Shown here in pieces: positions 27,673 to 36,772 of a DNA stretch of 64,000 nt. The first letter of the stretch is position 1. Each line of letters starts with the position of its first letter. The position numbers and the translations under genes were made by a program. Source of the stretch: Pseudomonas sp. NFR16. GTDB taxonomy: Bacteria > Pseudomonadota > Gammaproteobacteria > Pseudomonadales > Pseudomonadaceae. The DNA lies in contig NZ_FNYJ01000007.1 in assembly GCF_900108875.1 (NCBI RefSeq), forward strand, positions 292,535 to 356,534, written 5' to 3'. The notes under the pieces are model-generated. The model was not told the DNA's origin. It worked only from the letters and a program-made list of their open reading frames with translations, and searched no databases.

Positions 27673-28698
27673 ATGTTAGTACTGGGATTGGAAACCTCCT
27701 GCGATGAAACCGGCGTGGCGCTGTACGACAGCGAGCGCGGGCTTCTCGCCGATGCACTGTTCAGTCAGATCGACCTGCACCGCGTCTATGGCGGCGTGGT
27801 GCCGGAGCTTGCTTCTCGCGATCACGTCAAACGCATGCTGCCCTTGATTCGTCAGGTGCTGGCGGAGGCCGACTGCGCCGTGACCGAGATCGATGCCATT
27901 GCCTACACGGCAGGCCCGGGGCTTGTCGGCGCGCTGCTGGTCGGGGCTTCCTGTGCCCAGGCGCTGGCGTTTGCCTGGGACATTCCGGCGCTGGGCGTGC
28001 ACCACATGGAAGGCCATCTGCTGGCGCCGATGCTGGAAGAACATCCGCCCGAGTTTCCGTTCGTCGCTTTGTTGGTTTCCGGCGGTCATACGCAGCTGGT
28101 GCGTGTCGACGGAATCGGTCTTTACGAGCTGCTTGGCGAAACGCTGGACGATGCTGCCGGCGAGGCGTTCGACAAGACCGCCAAAATGATGGGGCTCAAT
28201 TATCCCGGCGGGCCTGAGATTTCCCGGCTGGCGCAAAGCGGCGTCGAAGGTCGCTTCGTCTTTCCACGCCCGATGACCGATCGTCCAGGCCTGGATTTCA
28301 GCTTCAGCGGCCTGAAAACCTTCGCGCTCAATACCTGGCAGCAGTGTCAGAGCGCTGGAGACGACGGCGAACAAACCCGTTGCGACATCTCGCTGGCCTT
28401 CCAACAGGCGGTGGTGGAGACTTTGACGATCAAGTGCAAACGCGCGCTGAAACAGACTGGCCTCAAGCGTCTGGTGATCGCCGGTGGCGTGAGTGCCAAC
28501 AAGGCGCTGCGGCATTCGCTTGAGCAGATGTTGAGCGGTTTGGGCGGCAATGTTTACTACGCACGGCCTGAGTTCTGTACCGATAATGGCGCGATGATCG
28601 CGTTCGCAGGTTGCCAGCGTTTGCAGGCCGGGCAGAAGGAAGGCCTGGCGATCAGCGTGCAGGCGCGGTGGCCGATGGAGCAATTGCCGGGGCTGTAA
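27673..28698 (+). CDS. tsaD: tRNA threonylcarbamoyladenosine transferase TsaD
   Basis: A 341-residue enzyme that transfers the threonylcarbamoyl group to A37 of ANN-reading tRNAs, with TsaB and TsaE as partners. It belongs to the ASKHA fold. The metal ligands H111 and H115 lie in HHMEGHLLA, and the N-terminal MLVLGLETSCDETGVALYD is conserved. The start at 27673 fits the family; an in-frame start 13 codons earlier would add an unusual tail. It is divergent from rpsU, as in most gamma-proteobacteria. The gene is essential in many bacteria. Confidence 0.98.
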   Translation: MLVLGLETSCDETGVALYDSERGLLADALFSQIDLHRVYGGVVPELASRDHVKRMLPLIRQVLAEADCAVTEIDAIAYTAGPGLVGALLVGASCAQALAFAWDIPALGVHHMEGHLLAPMLEEHPPEFPFVALLVSGGHTQLVRVDGIGLYELLGETLDDAAGEAFDKTAKMMGLNYPGGPEISRLAQSGVEGRFVFPRPMTDRPGLDFSFSGLKTFALNTWQQCQSAGDDGEQTRCDISLAFQQAVVETLTIKCKRALKQTGLKRLVIAGGVSANKALRHSLEQMLSGLGGNVYYARPEFCTDNGAMIAFAGCQRLQAGQKEGLAISVQARWPMEQLPGL

Positions 28699-28717
28699 TA
28701 CGGCAATCCTGGTCTGC

Positions 28718-28742
28718 AAAGAGGCTCGCATGAGCCTCTTTT
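28718..28742. terminator. Bidirectional terminator between tsaD and plsY
   Basis: AAAGAGGCTC, loop GCAT and GAGCCTCTTT form a perfect 10-bp stem with A and T on either side. It serves tsaD on the plus strand and plsY on the minus strand. Confidence 0.88.
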
Positions 28743-28753
28743 ATGTTGGGGAT

Positions 28754-29323
28754 TCAGAAATGCCGTTCGCGCCCGGCAAACAGGTCGCGTAAATTGCCCC
28801 GGTGGCGCCAGATGATCAACAGCGTCAGAACGCTCATCGGCACCAGCGCGTGGGGTTCCTGCCAGGCCAGAAGCGGCAAGGTCAGGGGCGTTGCGATGAG
28901 CGATGCGAGGGAACTGGTGCGAGTCAGGTAGAACGTCAGCAGCCATGCAACGATTGCCAGTAACGCAGCGGGCGGATACAGGCCGAGCAACATCCCGGCG
29001 GCAGTGGCAACGCCTTTGCCGCCCCGGAAGCGGAAATAGAGCGGGAACAGGTGGCCCAGCACCGCGCACACGCCGATCCAGGCCTGCAGGCGAGGGTCGA
29101 GCCCTGCCCAGTTGGCGATCAGCACCGGAATCAGTCCTTTGCAGACGTCGCCGATCAGGGTCAGGATAGCGAGCTTCTTGCCTGCCAGGCGCAGCATGTT
29201 GGTCGCGCCGGCGTTGCCCGAGCCGCTGGCACGCGGGTCTGGTTTGCCGGTCATGCGGCTAAGCAGGATGGCAAAGGACAGTGAGCCGAGCAGGTAGGCG
29301 AGGATCGCCAATGACCAAAACAT
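28754..29323 (-). CDS. plsY: Glycerol-3-phosphate acyltransferase PlsY
   Basis: A 189-residue inner-membrane enzyme that acylates glycerol-3-phosphate from acyl-phosphate, the first step of phospholipid synthesis. The three conserved loops are visible: SGNAGATNMLRL near residue 37, GHLFPLYFRFRGGKGVAT near 95, and the C-terminal RHRGNLRDLFAGRE. About five hydrophobic segments are present. I use the ATG at 29323 (MFWSLAILAY), matching other Pseudomonas; GGAATG lies six bases upstream. It converges on tsaD and diverges from folB. Confidence 0.96.
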   Translation of the reverse strand: MFWSLAILAYLLGSLSFAILLSRMTGKPDPRASGSGNAGATNMLRLAGKKLAILTLIGDVCKGLIPVLIANWAGLDPRLQAWIGVCAVLGHLFPLYFRFRGGKGVATAAGMLLGLYPPAALLAIVAWLLTFYLTRTSSLASLIATPLTLPLLAWQEPHALVPMSVLTLLIIWRHRGNLRDLFAGRERHF

Positions 29324-29397
29324 GCTAACCATTCCGGGCGGGGATGCCTTGATTCTAACGGCGCATCGCGCCCTTGTCGTGCAACGGAGAGAGAGGC

Positions 29398-29751
29398 TTG
29401 GACAGAGTTTTCATTGAGGGTCTGGAGGTCGATACGGTGATCGGCGCCTACGATTGGGAACGTGGCATTCGCCAGGTCCTGCGTCTGGACCTGAGTTTTG
29501 CCTGGGACAATCGGCCTGCCGCGGCGGATGATGACCTGAGCAAAGCGCTCGACTACGCCAGCGTGTCCGCACGCATTCAGGCCTTTGCCGAAGCGTCCAG
29601 CTTTGAGCTGGTCGAAACGTTTGCCGAACGCCTGGCCGAGGTGTTGATGGGCGAGTTCAATATTCCCTGGTTGCACCTCAAACTGACCAAGCCGGGAGCC
29701 GTGCCAGCGGCCAAAGGCGTGGGTGTGGAGATCGAGCGCGGATGTCGCTGA
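29398..29751 (+). CDS. folB: Dihydroneopterin aldolase FolB
   Basis: A 117-residue enzyme of folate synthesis which cleaves dihydroneopterin to 6-hydroxymethyl-dihydropterin. Motifs: FIEGLEVDTVIGAYDWER at the N-terminus, LDYASVSARI in the middle, and LKLTKPGAVPAAKGVGVEI near the end, with the usual active-site Lys. The start must be the TTG at 29398: the mature-looking N-terminus LDRVFIEGL follows it, and the GGAGAGAG ribosome-binding site lies just before; no ATG is near. It overlaps folK by 10 bp, so two consecutive folate steps are translated together. Confidence 0.93.
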   Translation: MDRVFIEGLEVDTVIGAYDWERGIRQVLRLDLSFAWDNRPAAADDDLSKALDYASVSARIQAFAEASSFELVETFAERLAEVLMGEFNIPWLHLKLTKPGAVPAAKGVGVEIERGCR

Positions 29752-30275
29752 CACGGATTTTCCTGGGCCTGGGCAGCAATATCGACCGCGAGCAACATCT
29801 GTGCGCAGGGCTTGACGCGCTTGCGGGATTTCTGACCGATATGAGCTGCTCGCCAGTGTTCGAAAGCCATCCGGTCGGCATCAAGAGCGGCCCTTTTTTC
29901 AATCTTGTGGTGTCGGCGCTGACCGATCTGCCCGTGATCGAGCTGGATCGCCGGCTGAAATTCATCGAAGCCGATAACGGCCGTTATGCCCCGGATCGTA
30001 AAGGGCTGCCGCTGGACATCGATGTGCTGCTCTATGACGAACACGTTGGCAATTTCGATGGCCTGGTCTTGCCCCGTGCCGAAATTCTGAAGAATGCGTT
30101 CGTGCTATGGCCTCTTTCGCTGATCGCCCCTGAGCGTCTGCACCCGGGTGTCGGCATCGCGTTTTCTCAACTCTGGCAGGACGCGCAGATTGATCAGAAG
30201 CTCTGGCCGGTGGGCTTTGAGTGGCGGGGTCAGCAGCTGACGCCGGATTCTCTTTTGCGGACTGACGACCTGTAG
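29742..30275 (+). CDS. folK: 2-amino-4-hydroxy-6-hydroxymethyldihydropteridine pyrophosphokinase FolK
   Basis: A 177-residue HPPK enzyme that transfers pyrophosphate from ATP to 6-hydroxymethyl-dihydropterin, directly after FolB in the folate pathway. FLGLGSNIDRE at the N-terminus, GPFFNLVV in the middle and DIDVLLYDE (Asp residues bind magnesium) are the family signatures. It overlaps folB by 10 bp. It seems to be one of two FolK genes commonly found in Pseudomonas, this one being linked to folB. Confidence 0.93.
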   Translation: MSLTRIFLGLGSNIDREQHLCAGLDALAGFLTDMSCSPVFESHPVGIKSGPFFNLVVSALTDLPVIELDRRLKFIEADNGRYAPDRKGLPLDIDVLLYDEHVGNFDGLVLPRAEILKNAFVLWPLSLIAPERLHPGVGIAFSQLWQDAQIDQKLWPVGFEWRGQQLTPDSLLRTDDL

Positions 30276-30287
30276 AAGTGAGCGTGC

Positions 30288-30326
30288 TCGCGATTGCGGT
30301 GTAACTGACACACCGCATCGCGACCC
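30288..30326. repeat. REP-like hairpin between folK and cca
   Basis: GAGCGTGCTCGCGAT and ATCGCGA frame GCGGTGT-aactga-CACACCGC, an eight-base inner stem. It lies between two convergent genes and may act as a transcript end for both. Confidence 0.65.
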
Positions 30327-30365
30327 TTGCAAATCTGGATGGCTCCTACAGGAATCGCATTCGCT

Positions 30366-31595
30366 TCAAGCCTGATACGACGCCTTGTACACCTTCAGCG
30401 TATCCAGCCGCTCGCGCTTGAGCGCCTCGCCCAGTTCCTGCCCTTGGTATCCTTTATCCAGCAACGGCTGGACCGCCACCTGGCGGGCGGCTTCGGCAGC
30501 TCCGCGCAAATATTCGGCCTGTGGATAACTGCGATCCTCAAACCCTTTGCGACCGCGTGCGTCCATCTCGCAGGCGACAACAAACTCTTCAAAGCGCTGA
30601 GGCCGGCGATACACGTCGAAGCTCTGCAACAGATCCAGCAATGTCGAGGGTTTGAGCTCCAGCGCGCGGTGCCCGTGGGTGTGATACTGGCCGACCAGCA
30701 ATGCCAGTTCCTGACACTCCTTCGGCACCTTGAAGCGCAGATTCACGGCTTTGATCGACTTCAGGCCTTTCTGTTCATGGGCGATGTGGCGAGGCCATTC
30801 TTCCTCCGGCGTCAGCGCTTTGCCCACGTCATGGAGCAGGCAAGCCCAGCGGACACTGAGCGGCTGGTGATACAGCGATGCCTGATGCAGCACGCTGAGC
30901 ACATGCAACCCTGTGTCGACTTCGGGGTGATGAGCTTCCGGCTGAGGCACGCCAAACAGTGCATCGACCTCTGGCATCAGCACTTTCAATGCTCCGCATT
31001 CACGCAGCACCTCGATGAACACCTGCGGCTCGCGCTCCATCAGCGCCCGGGAAATTTCCTTCCAGCTGCGCTCGGGTGTCAGAGACTCAAGTTCTCCGGA
31101 TGCGCTCAGCTGTCGCATCAGTTCAAGGGTTTCCGGCGCTATGGTGAAGCCATCGGGAGCATAGCGGGCAGCAAAACGCGCCACACGAAGCACTCGGAGA
31201 GGATCTTCGGCGAACGCCGGCGATACGTGGCGCAATATCCGCGCTTCAAGGTCCCGCTGGCCGTGATAGGGGTCGGTGAGATGACCCTCTTTGTCTTCGG
31301 CAATGGCGTTGATGGTGAGGTCGCGGCGGATAAGGTCTTCTTCAAGCGTGACCTCGGGATCGGCATGAAAAACAAAGCCGCCATAGCCGCGCCCGGTCTT
31401 GCGTTCGGTACGGGCCAGTGCGTATTCCTCGCCGGTCAGCGGGTGCAGGAAGACCGGAAAGTCTGTACCGATCGGACGATAACCCTTGATCAGCATTTCA
31501 TCTGCGGTCGCGCCCACCACTACCCAATCGGTGTCGGCAACCGGTTTACCAAGCAGGCGATCACGAACCGCGCCGCCGACTTTATAGATCTGCAT
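30366..31595 (-). CDS. cca: CCA-adding tRNA nucleotidyltransferase with HD domain
   Basis: A 409-residue enzyme that repairs or adds the 3' CCA of tRNA without a template. The class II nucleotidyltransferase head begins MQIYKVGGAVRDRLLG, with the catalytic DTDWVV aspartates. The ERSWKEISRAL block and the LLHDVGKAL motif (HD phosphohydrolase domain, as in E. coli) follow. The Shine-Dalgarno GGAGG is six bases from the ATG but sits inside the preceding terminator hairpin. Transcription continues from spoVR on the same strand only if that hairpin is bypassed. Converges on folK. Confidence 0.96.
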   Translation of the reverse strand: MQIYKVGGAVRDRLLGKPVADTDWVVVGATADEMLIKGYRPIGTDFPVFLHPLTGEEYALARTERKTGRGYGGFVFHADPEVTLEEDLIRRDLTINAIAEDKEGHLTDPYHGQRDLEARILRHVSPAFAEDPLRVLRVARFAARYAPDGFTIAPETLELMRQLSASGELESLTPERSWKEISRALMEREPQVFIEVLRECGALKVLMPEVDALFGVPQPEAHHPEVDTGLHVLSVLHQASLYHQPLSVRWACLLHDVGKALTPEEEWPRHIAHEQKGLKSIKAVNLRFKVPKECQELALLVGQYHTHGHRALELKPSTLLDLLQSFDVYRRPQRFEEFVVACEMDARGRKGFEDRSYPQAEYLRGAAEAARQVAVQPLLDKGYQGQELGEALKRERLDTLKVYKASYQA

Positions 31596-31648
31596 AAAAA
31601 ACCTCCGTAAGCGCGACAGGATAAACCTTAAGTTGCGCCTGCGGAGGT
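31596..31648 (-). terminator. spoVR terminator that contains the cca Shine-Dalgarno
   Basis: On the minus strand ACCTCCG (31648-31642) pairs with CGGAGGT (31607-31601) around about 34 bases that include GCGC/GCGC pairing. TTTTTT follows, directly before the cca ATG. The right arm carries the GGAGG used by cca, so the same hairpin ends spoVR transcripts and hides the cca ribosome-binding site in any transcript that runs through. Confidence 0.75.
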
Positions 31649-31665
31649 GGAAAAAGCGTTATCGC

Positions 31666-33228
31666 CTAAAGGTGTACGACGGCCAGGTCGAGCCTGGGAT
31701 ATTCACCGTCAGCGTGTTCGCTTCTGGGCGGTACGTGATGAGTCTTCATGATCTGATCGCCCTGCAGCGTTTCCAGATGAATATCAAAGCCCCACAAGCG
31801 ATGCAGATGCTTGAGCACTTCGTCGGTGGAGTCGCCCAGCGGTTTACGGTCATGTTGCTGATGGCGCAGGGTCAGTGAGCGATCACCGCGACGGTCGATG
31901 CTGTAGATCTGCACGTTGGGTTCGCGGTTGCCCAAGTTGTACTGAGCGGCCAGGGTTTCTCGAATGATTCGGTAGCCGGTCTCGTCGTGAATGGCCGGGA
32001 CAAGTAAATCGTCCTTCTGATCGTCGTCCAGAATGCTGAACAGTTTCAAATCCCGGATCACCTTGGGCGACAAGTACTGCAGGATGAAGCTCTCATCCTT
32101 GAAGCTGCTCATCGCAAACTTCACCGCAGTCAGCCAGTCGGTACCTGCCAGTTCCGGGAACCAGCGACGGTCCTCCTCGGTAGGGTGCTCGCACATCCGC
32201 CGAATGTCCTGATACATGGCAAACCCGAGAGTGTAGGGATTTATGCCGCTGTAGTAAGGACTGTCGAAGCCTGGCTGAAACACGACGCTGGTGTGGGATT
32301 GCAGAAACTCGAGCATGAATCCGTCAGTCACCAGGCCTTCGTCGTACAGATCATTCATCAAGGTGTAGTGCCAGAACGTCGCCCAGCCTTCATTCATCAC
32401 TTGAGTCTGACGCTGCGGGTAAAAATACTGGGCGATCTTGCGCACGATTCGCACAACTTCACGCTGCCATGGCTCCAGCAGTGGCGCATGTTTTTCGATG
32501 AAGTAAAGGATGTTTTCCTGGGGTTCTGCAGGGAAGCGCGCGTTGTCTTCCTTGTCGTTCTTGCTGGCGCTCTTGGGAATGGTGCGCCACAGATCATTGA
32601 TCTGCTTTTGCAGGTGCTCTTCGCGGTCTTTTTGTCGGCGACGTTCCTCTTCAGCCGAAATCGGATAGGGGCGCTTGTAGCGATCGACGCCGTAGTTCAT
32701 CAGGGCGTGACAGGAGTCGAGCAGATCCTCCACGGCATCGATACCGTGGCGCTCCTCGCATTGCATGATGTACTGCTTGGCGAACACCAGGTAATCGATG
32801 ATGGAGCTGGCATCTGTCCAGGTCCGGAACAGATAGTTGCCCTTGAAGAAGCTGTTATGGCCGTAGCATGCGTGCGCGACGACCAATGCCTGCATGCAGA
32901 TGGTGTTTTCTTCCATCAGATATGCGATGCAAGGATCGGAGTTAATGACGATCTCGTACGCCAGACCCATCTGGCCGCGCGAGTAGGATTTCTCCGTGCT
33001 CAGGAAGTGTTTGCCGTAGGACCAATGGTGATAGCCCAGCGGCATGCCGACCGACGCATAGGCGTCCATCATCTGCTCGGCGGTGATCACCTCGATCTGG
33101 TTGGGATAGGTATCCAGGGCGTAACGCTCGGCGATGCGGCTGATTTCCCGGTCGTACGCCTGGATCAGTTCGAATGTCCACTCGGAACCCGTGGAAAGGG
33201 GTTGGCGCTTCTGCTCTCTAGCGGTCAT
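31666..33228 (-). CDS. SpoVR family protein
   Basis: A 520-residue cytoplasmic protein found across bacteria beside PrkA and YeaH. Conserved blocks include YPNQIEVITAEQMMDAYASV, GLAYEIVINSDPCIAYLMEEN, ACYGHNSFFKGNYLF and MNEGWATFWHYTLMNDLYDEG. The family is needed for spore cortex formation in Bacillus and is part of a stationary-phase and nitrogen-stress programme in Gram-negatives; its molecular activity is not known. The last gene of prkA-yeaH-spoVR, overlapping yeaH by four bases. It ends in the terminator that abuts cca. Confidence 0.95.
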   Translation of the reverse strand: MTAREQKRQPLSTGSEWTFELIQAYDREISRIAERYALDTYPNQIEVITAEQMMDAYASVGMPLGYHHWSYGKHFLSTEKSYSRGQMGLAYEIVINSDPCIAYLMEENTICMQALVVAHACYGHNSFFKGNYLFRTWTDASSIIDYLVFAKQYIMQCEERHGIDAVEDLLDSCHALMNYGVDRYKRPYPISAEEERRRQKDREEHLQKQINDLWRTIPKSASKNDKEDNARFPAEPQENILYFIEKHAPLLEPWQREVVRIVRKIAQYFYPQRQTQVMNEGWATFWHYTLMNDLYDEGLVTDGFMLEFLQSHTSVVFQPGFDSPYYSGINPYTLGFAMYQDIRRMCEHPTEEDRRWFPELAGTDWLTAVKFAMSSFKDESFILQYLSPKVIRDLKLFSILDDDQKDDLLVPAIHDETGYRIIRETLAAQYNLGNREPNVQIYSIDRRGDRSLTLRHQQHDRKPLGDSTDEVLKHLHRLWGFDIHLETLQGDQIMKTHHVPPRSEHADGEYPRLDLAVVHL

Positions 33229-34496
33229 GTCACTAACCTGCGCTGGAAGAGTTCACGGAATACCGGATAGATATCACCGGCAGAGACCAGCTGTTGCTGG
33301 GCGAACGTGTCGGCAAACGCTTCGCCGATGCGCTCGTATTCGAACCACAGCGCCTGATGCTCGCGCGGGGTAATTTCGACGTAAGTGTAGTACTGCACGA
33401 ACGGCATGATCTGCTTGATCAGAATATCGCGGCAGATGGGGGAGTCATCGTTCCAGTTGTCTCCGTCAGAAGCCTGGGCGGCGTAGATGTTCCACTCGTT
33501 GGTCGGGTAGCGCTCGGCCATGATCTCCTGCATCAACTTCAATGCGCTGGACACGATGGTGCCGCCGGTTTCACGCGAATAGAAAAACTCTTCCTCGTCG
33601 ACCTCGCGGGCGCTGGTGTGATGGCGGATAAACACCACTTCGATCTTGTCGTAATTCCGTTTGAGAAACAGGTACAGCAGGATGAAGAAACGCTTGGCGA
33701 TATCTTTGGTGGCTTGAGTCATCGACCCCGAGACGTCCATCAGGCAAAACATGACCGCCTTGGAGCTCGGGTTGGGCTGCTTGACCAGCAGGTTGTATTT
33801 GAGGTCGAAGGTGTCCAGATAAGGCACACGCTTGATGCGCGCCTGCAAGCGCTGGGCTTCGACTTCCAATTCCTGAATGTCGCCGAAGTTGTCTGGTTCT
33901 TCGCGCTTGAGACGCTCGAGTTCGGCCAGCACTTCCCGGAGCTTGGCGCGGCTGCTGCCTGACAGCGCGATGCGGCGGGCATGAGCCGAACGCAAGGTAC
34001 GAATGATGTTGATACGAGAGGGATTGCCCTCGTTGCTGATGCCGGCACGCACTGTCTTGAACGTGTCGGTTCCGGTCAGGTTGCGTTTGACCAGGTTGGG
34101 AAGTTCGAGGTCTTCGAACATGAACTCGAGGAATTCTTCCTGGGTGATCTGAAACACGAACTCATCCATGCCTTCGCCGGAGTTGCTCGCCTTGCCAGGC
34201 CCTTTGCCACCGCCACCGCCCTGCGGCCGGGCAATATGCTCGCCAGTGGTGAATTCCTTGTTGCCGGGATGGACGACGGTCTGCTTGCCGCCGCGGCCAT
34301 GGTGAAGCACCGGTTCGTCGATATCGCGCCCCGGAATACTGATCTGCTCGCCATGCTCCATATCGGTTATCGAGCGGCGGCTGACTGCTTCTTCTACTGC
34401 TTTTTTGATGTGGTCACGGTAACGACGCAGAAAGCGCTGCCGATTTACCGTGCTCTTGTTCTTGCCATTGAGACGTCGGTCGATCACATAGCTCAT
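33225..34496 (-). CDS. yeaH: YeaH/YhbH family (DUF444) protein with VWA-like domain
   Basis: A 423-residue protein. The N-terminal half is basic, with a Gly-rich linker (RPQGGGGGKGPGKA, around residue 90). The C-terminal half has a von Willebrand A-like fold with the MIDAS motif DVSGSM. YeaH works with the PrkA kinase and SpoVR in the same operon. The start at 34496 (MSYVIDRRLNGKNKSTVNRQ) is that of the family; upstream in-frame codons fall in the repeat region. Its stop overlaps the spoVR start (ATGA). Confidence 0.95.
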   Translation of the reverse strand: MSYVIDRRLNGKNKSTVNRQRFLRRYRDHIKKAVEEAVSRRSITDMEHGEQISIPGRDIDEPVLHHGRGGKQTVVHPGNKEFTTGEHIARPQGGGGGKGPGKASNSGEGMDEFVFQITQEEFLEFMFEDLELPNLVKRNLTGTDTFKTVRAGISNEGNPSRINIIRTLRSAHARRIALSGSSRAKLREVLAELERLKREEPDNFGDIQELEVEAQRLQARIKRVPYLDTFDLKYNLLVKQPNPSSKAVMFCLMDVSGSMTQATKDIAKRFFILLYLFLKRNYDKIEVVFIRHHTSAREVDEEEFFYSRETGGTIVSSALKLMQEIMAERYPTNEWNIYAAQASDGDNWNDDSPICRDILIKQIMPFVQYYTYVEITPREHQALWFEYERIGEAFADTFAQQQLVSAGDIYPVFRELFQRRLVT

Positions 34497-34530
34497 CTGG
34501 AGCCCTCCGGGCAGCTGCAAGTAGAAAACA

Positions 34531-34594
34531 GCTGCAAGCCGCAAGCTAAACGGGTCGAACTCGAGGGCTGCCCCGTTCAGCTTGCCGCTTGAAG
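34531..34594. repeat. Imperfect inverted repeat between prkA and yeaH
   Basis: GCTGCAAGCCGCAAGCTAA with ACGGG is mirrored by CCCGTTCAGCTTGCCGCTTG with AAGC, about 22 bp per arm with mismatches and an 18-base spacer. It lies in the 117-bp gap of a single operon, so it is transcribed and folds as a hairpin that may set the PrkA to YeaH ratio. The motif looks like a common intergenic repeat. Confidence 0.7.
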
Positions 34595-34613
34595 CTTGTA
34601 GCTTACCGCTGCG

Positions 34614-36536
34614 TTACTGGGACTTCCGGACACGCAGATACCACTCGGACAGCAGTCGTACCTGTTTGTCGGTGTAACCGCGCTCGACCATGCGGGTAAC
34701 AAAGTCGTTGTGTTTCTGTTGGTCCTCTTTACTTGCTTTGGCGTTGAAGCTGATAACCGGCAGCAGGTCCTCGGTGTTGGAGAACATTTTCTTCTCGATC
34801 ACCACGCGCAGCTTCTCGTAGCTGAGCCAGGTCGGATTCTTGCCATTGTTATTGGCGCGGGCACGCAACACGAAGTTGACGATCTCGTTTCGGAAATCCT
34901 TCGGATTGCTGATGCCAGCCGGTTTCTCGATCTTCTCCAGCTCCTCGTTGAGGGCAACGCGGTTGAGGATTTCGCCCGTTTCGGGATCCCGGTATTCCTG
35001 ATCCTGAATCCAGAAGTCCGCGTACAGCACGTAGCGATCGAAGATGTTCTGACCGTATTCGCTATACGATTCCAGGTAAGCGGTTTGGATCTCTTTGCCG
35101 ATGAACTCGATGTAACGCGGCGCGAGGTATTCCTTGATGAACCGCAGGTAGCGCTCGCGGGTTTCAGCCTGGAATTGTTCCTGCTCGATCTGCTGCTCCA
35201 GCACATAAAGCAGATGGACCGGGTTCGCGGCGACTTCATGCGGATCGAAGTTGAAGACCTTCGACAGAATCTTGAAAGCGAAACGCGTCGACAGGCCATT
35301 CATGCCTTCGTCCACACCCGCGCTGTCGCGGTACTCCTGAATCGACTTGGCTTTCGGATCGGTGTCCTTCAGGTTTTCGCCGTCGTAGACCCTCATCTTC
35401 GAATAGATATTCGAGTTTTCGGGCTCTTTGAGTCGTGACAACACGGTGAACTGCGCCAGCATTTTCAACGTGTCGGGCGCGCAGTGCGCTTTGGCCAGGG
35501 AGCTGTTGAACAGCAATTTGTCGTAAATCTTGATCTCGTCGCTGACCCGCAGGCAGTAAGGCACCTTCACGATGTAGATCCGGTCGATGAAGGCTTCGTT
35601 GTTCTTGTTGTTGCGGAAGCTGTGCCATTCCGATTCGTTGGAGTGGGCCAGCAAAATACCGGTGAAAGGAATCGCGCCCAGGCCTTCGGTACTGTTGTAG
35701 TTACCTTCCTGAGTAGCGGTGAGCAGAGGGTGCAAGACTTTGATCGGCGCCTTGAACATCTCCACGAATTCCATCAGGCCCTGGTTGGCCCGGCACAGCG
35801 CGCCAGAGTAGCTGTAAGCGTCGGCGTCGTTCTGTGGGTATTCCTCGAGTTTGCGAATGTCGACTTTACCGACCAGTGCAGAGATGTCCTGGTTGTTCTC
35901 GTCGCCCGGCTCGGTCTTGGCAACGGCGATCTGATTGAGGATCGATGGATAGAGTTTCACTACCTTGAACTGGCTGATGTCGCCGCCGAACTCGGCCAGA
36001 CGTTTAGTCGCCCATGGCGACATGATGGTGTTGAGGTATCTGCGCGGGATGCCGTAGTCCTCTTCGAGGATCGTCCCGTCTTCGGTGGGTTTGAACAGGC
36101 CCAAAGGCGATTCGAAAACCGGGGAGCCCTTGATGGCGTAGAAAGGTATTTTTTCAACAAGCTGTTTGAGTTTTTCAGCCAGGGACGACTTGCCGCCGCC
36201 TACAGGGCCGAGCAGGTAAAGGATCTGTTTCTTCTCTTCCAGGCCTTGGGCAGCGTGGCGGAAGTACGAGACGATTTGCTCGATGCAGTCCTCCATGCCA
36301 TGGAAATCCTCGAACGCCGGATAGCGCCGAATGACCTTGTTGGAGAAGATTCTGGACAGCCTGGAGTTGGTCGATGTGTCGAACAACTCAGGCTCGCCGA
36401 TGGCCATCAGAAGACGTTCTGCGGCTGAGGCGTATGCACTGCGATCGGTTTTGCAGAGCTCCAAGTACTCCTGTAGCGAGAGCTCTTCCTGGCGTGTCGA
36501 TTCAAAGCGTTGTTGGAAGTGGCTAAAAATACTCAT
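34614..36536 (-). CDS. prkA: PrkA serine protein kinase
   Basis: A 640-residue AAA+-type kinase. The Walker A LLGPVGGGKSSLAEKLK is at about residues 108-124, and the C-terminal PrkA kinase domain follows. It controls stationary-phase and nitrogen-starvation responses together with YeaH and SpoVR. First gene of the operon. The long 5' region (36537-36824) contains CTATCCT (36709-36703 on the minus strand), close to a stationary-phase sigma -10 (CTATACT), but this is weak evidence. The start MSIFSHFQQRFESTRQEELS is typical. Confidence 0.96.
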   Translation of the reverse strand: MSIFSHFQQRFESTRQEELSLQEYLELCKTDRSAYASAAERLLMAIGEPELFDTSTNSRLSRIFSNKVIRRYPAFEDFHGMEDCIEQIVSYFRHAAQGLEEKKQILYLLGPVGGGKSSLAEKLKQLVEKIPFYAIKGSPVFESPLGLFKPTEDGTILEEDYGIPRRYLNTIMSPWATKRLAEFGGDISQFKVVKLYPSILNQIAVAKTEPGDENNQDISALVGKVDIRKLEEYPQNDADAYSYSGALCRANQGLMEFVEMFKAPIKVLHPLLTATQEGNYNSTEGLGAIPFTGILLAHSNESEWHSFRNNKNNEAFIDRIYIVKVPYCLRVSDEIKIYDKLLFNSSLAKAHCAPDTLKMLAQFTVLSRLKEPENSNIYSKMRVYDGENLKDTDPKAKSIQEYRDSAGVDEGMNGLSTRFAFKILSKVFNFDPHEVAANPVHLLYVLEQQIEQEQFQAETRERYLRFIKEYLAPRYIEFIGKEIQTAYLESYSEYGQNIFDRYVLYADFWIQDQEYRDPETGEILNRVALNEELEKIEKPAGISNPKDFRNEIVNFVLRARANNNGKNPTWLSYEKLRVVIEKKMFSNTEDLLPVISFNAKASKEDQQKHNDFVTRMVERGYTDKQVRLLSEWYLRVRKSQ

Positions 36537-36772
36537 GACGTCACCTCGCTCGATACGTGGAGCCGGCGGCGGATCGTCAGTCGATGCTGGCTGGCAACTG
36601 ATTACTCAGCGGCCATTTACCCCCCAAACACCATAAAAGTAGCTACCGATGACCCACGCGCCGGTGTACCGGCTCTCCCCTGATTCGGATGGCCTGAGGC
36701 TAAGGATAGTTCGGATTCGCACACAGAAAGAAGGAATGCGTGTGAACAGAGGCGGACCGTTCGTCAGATGGG

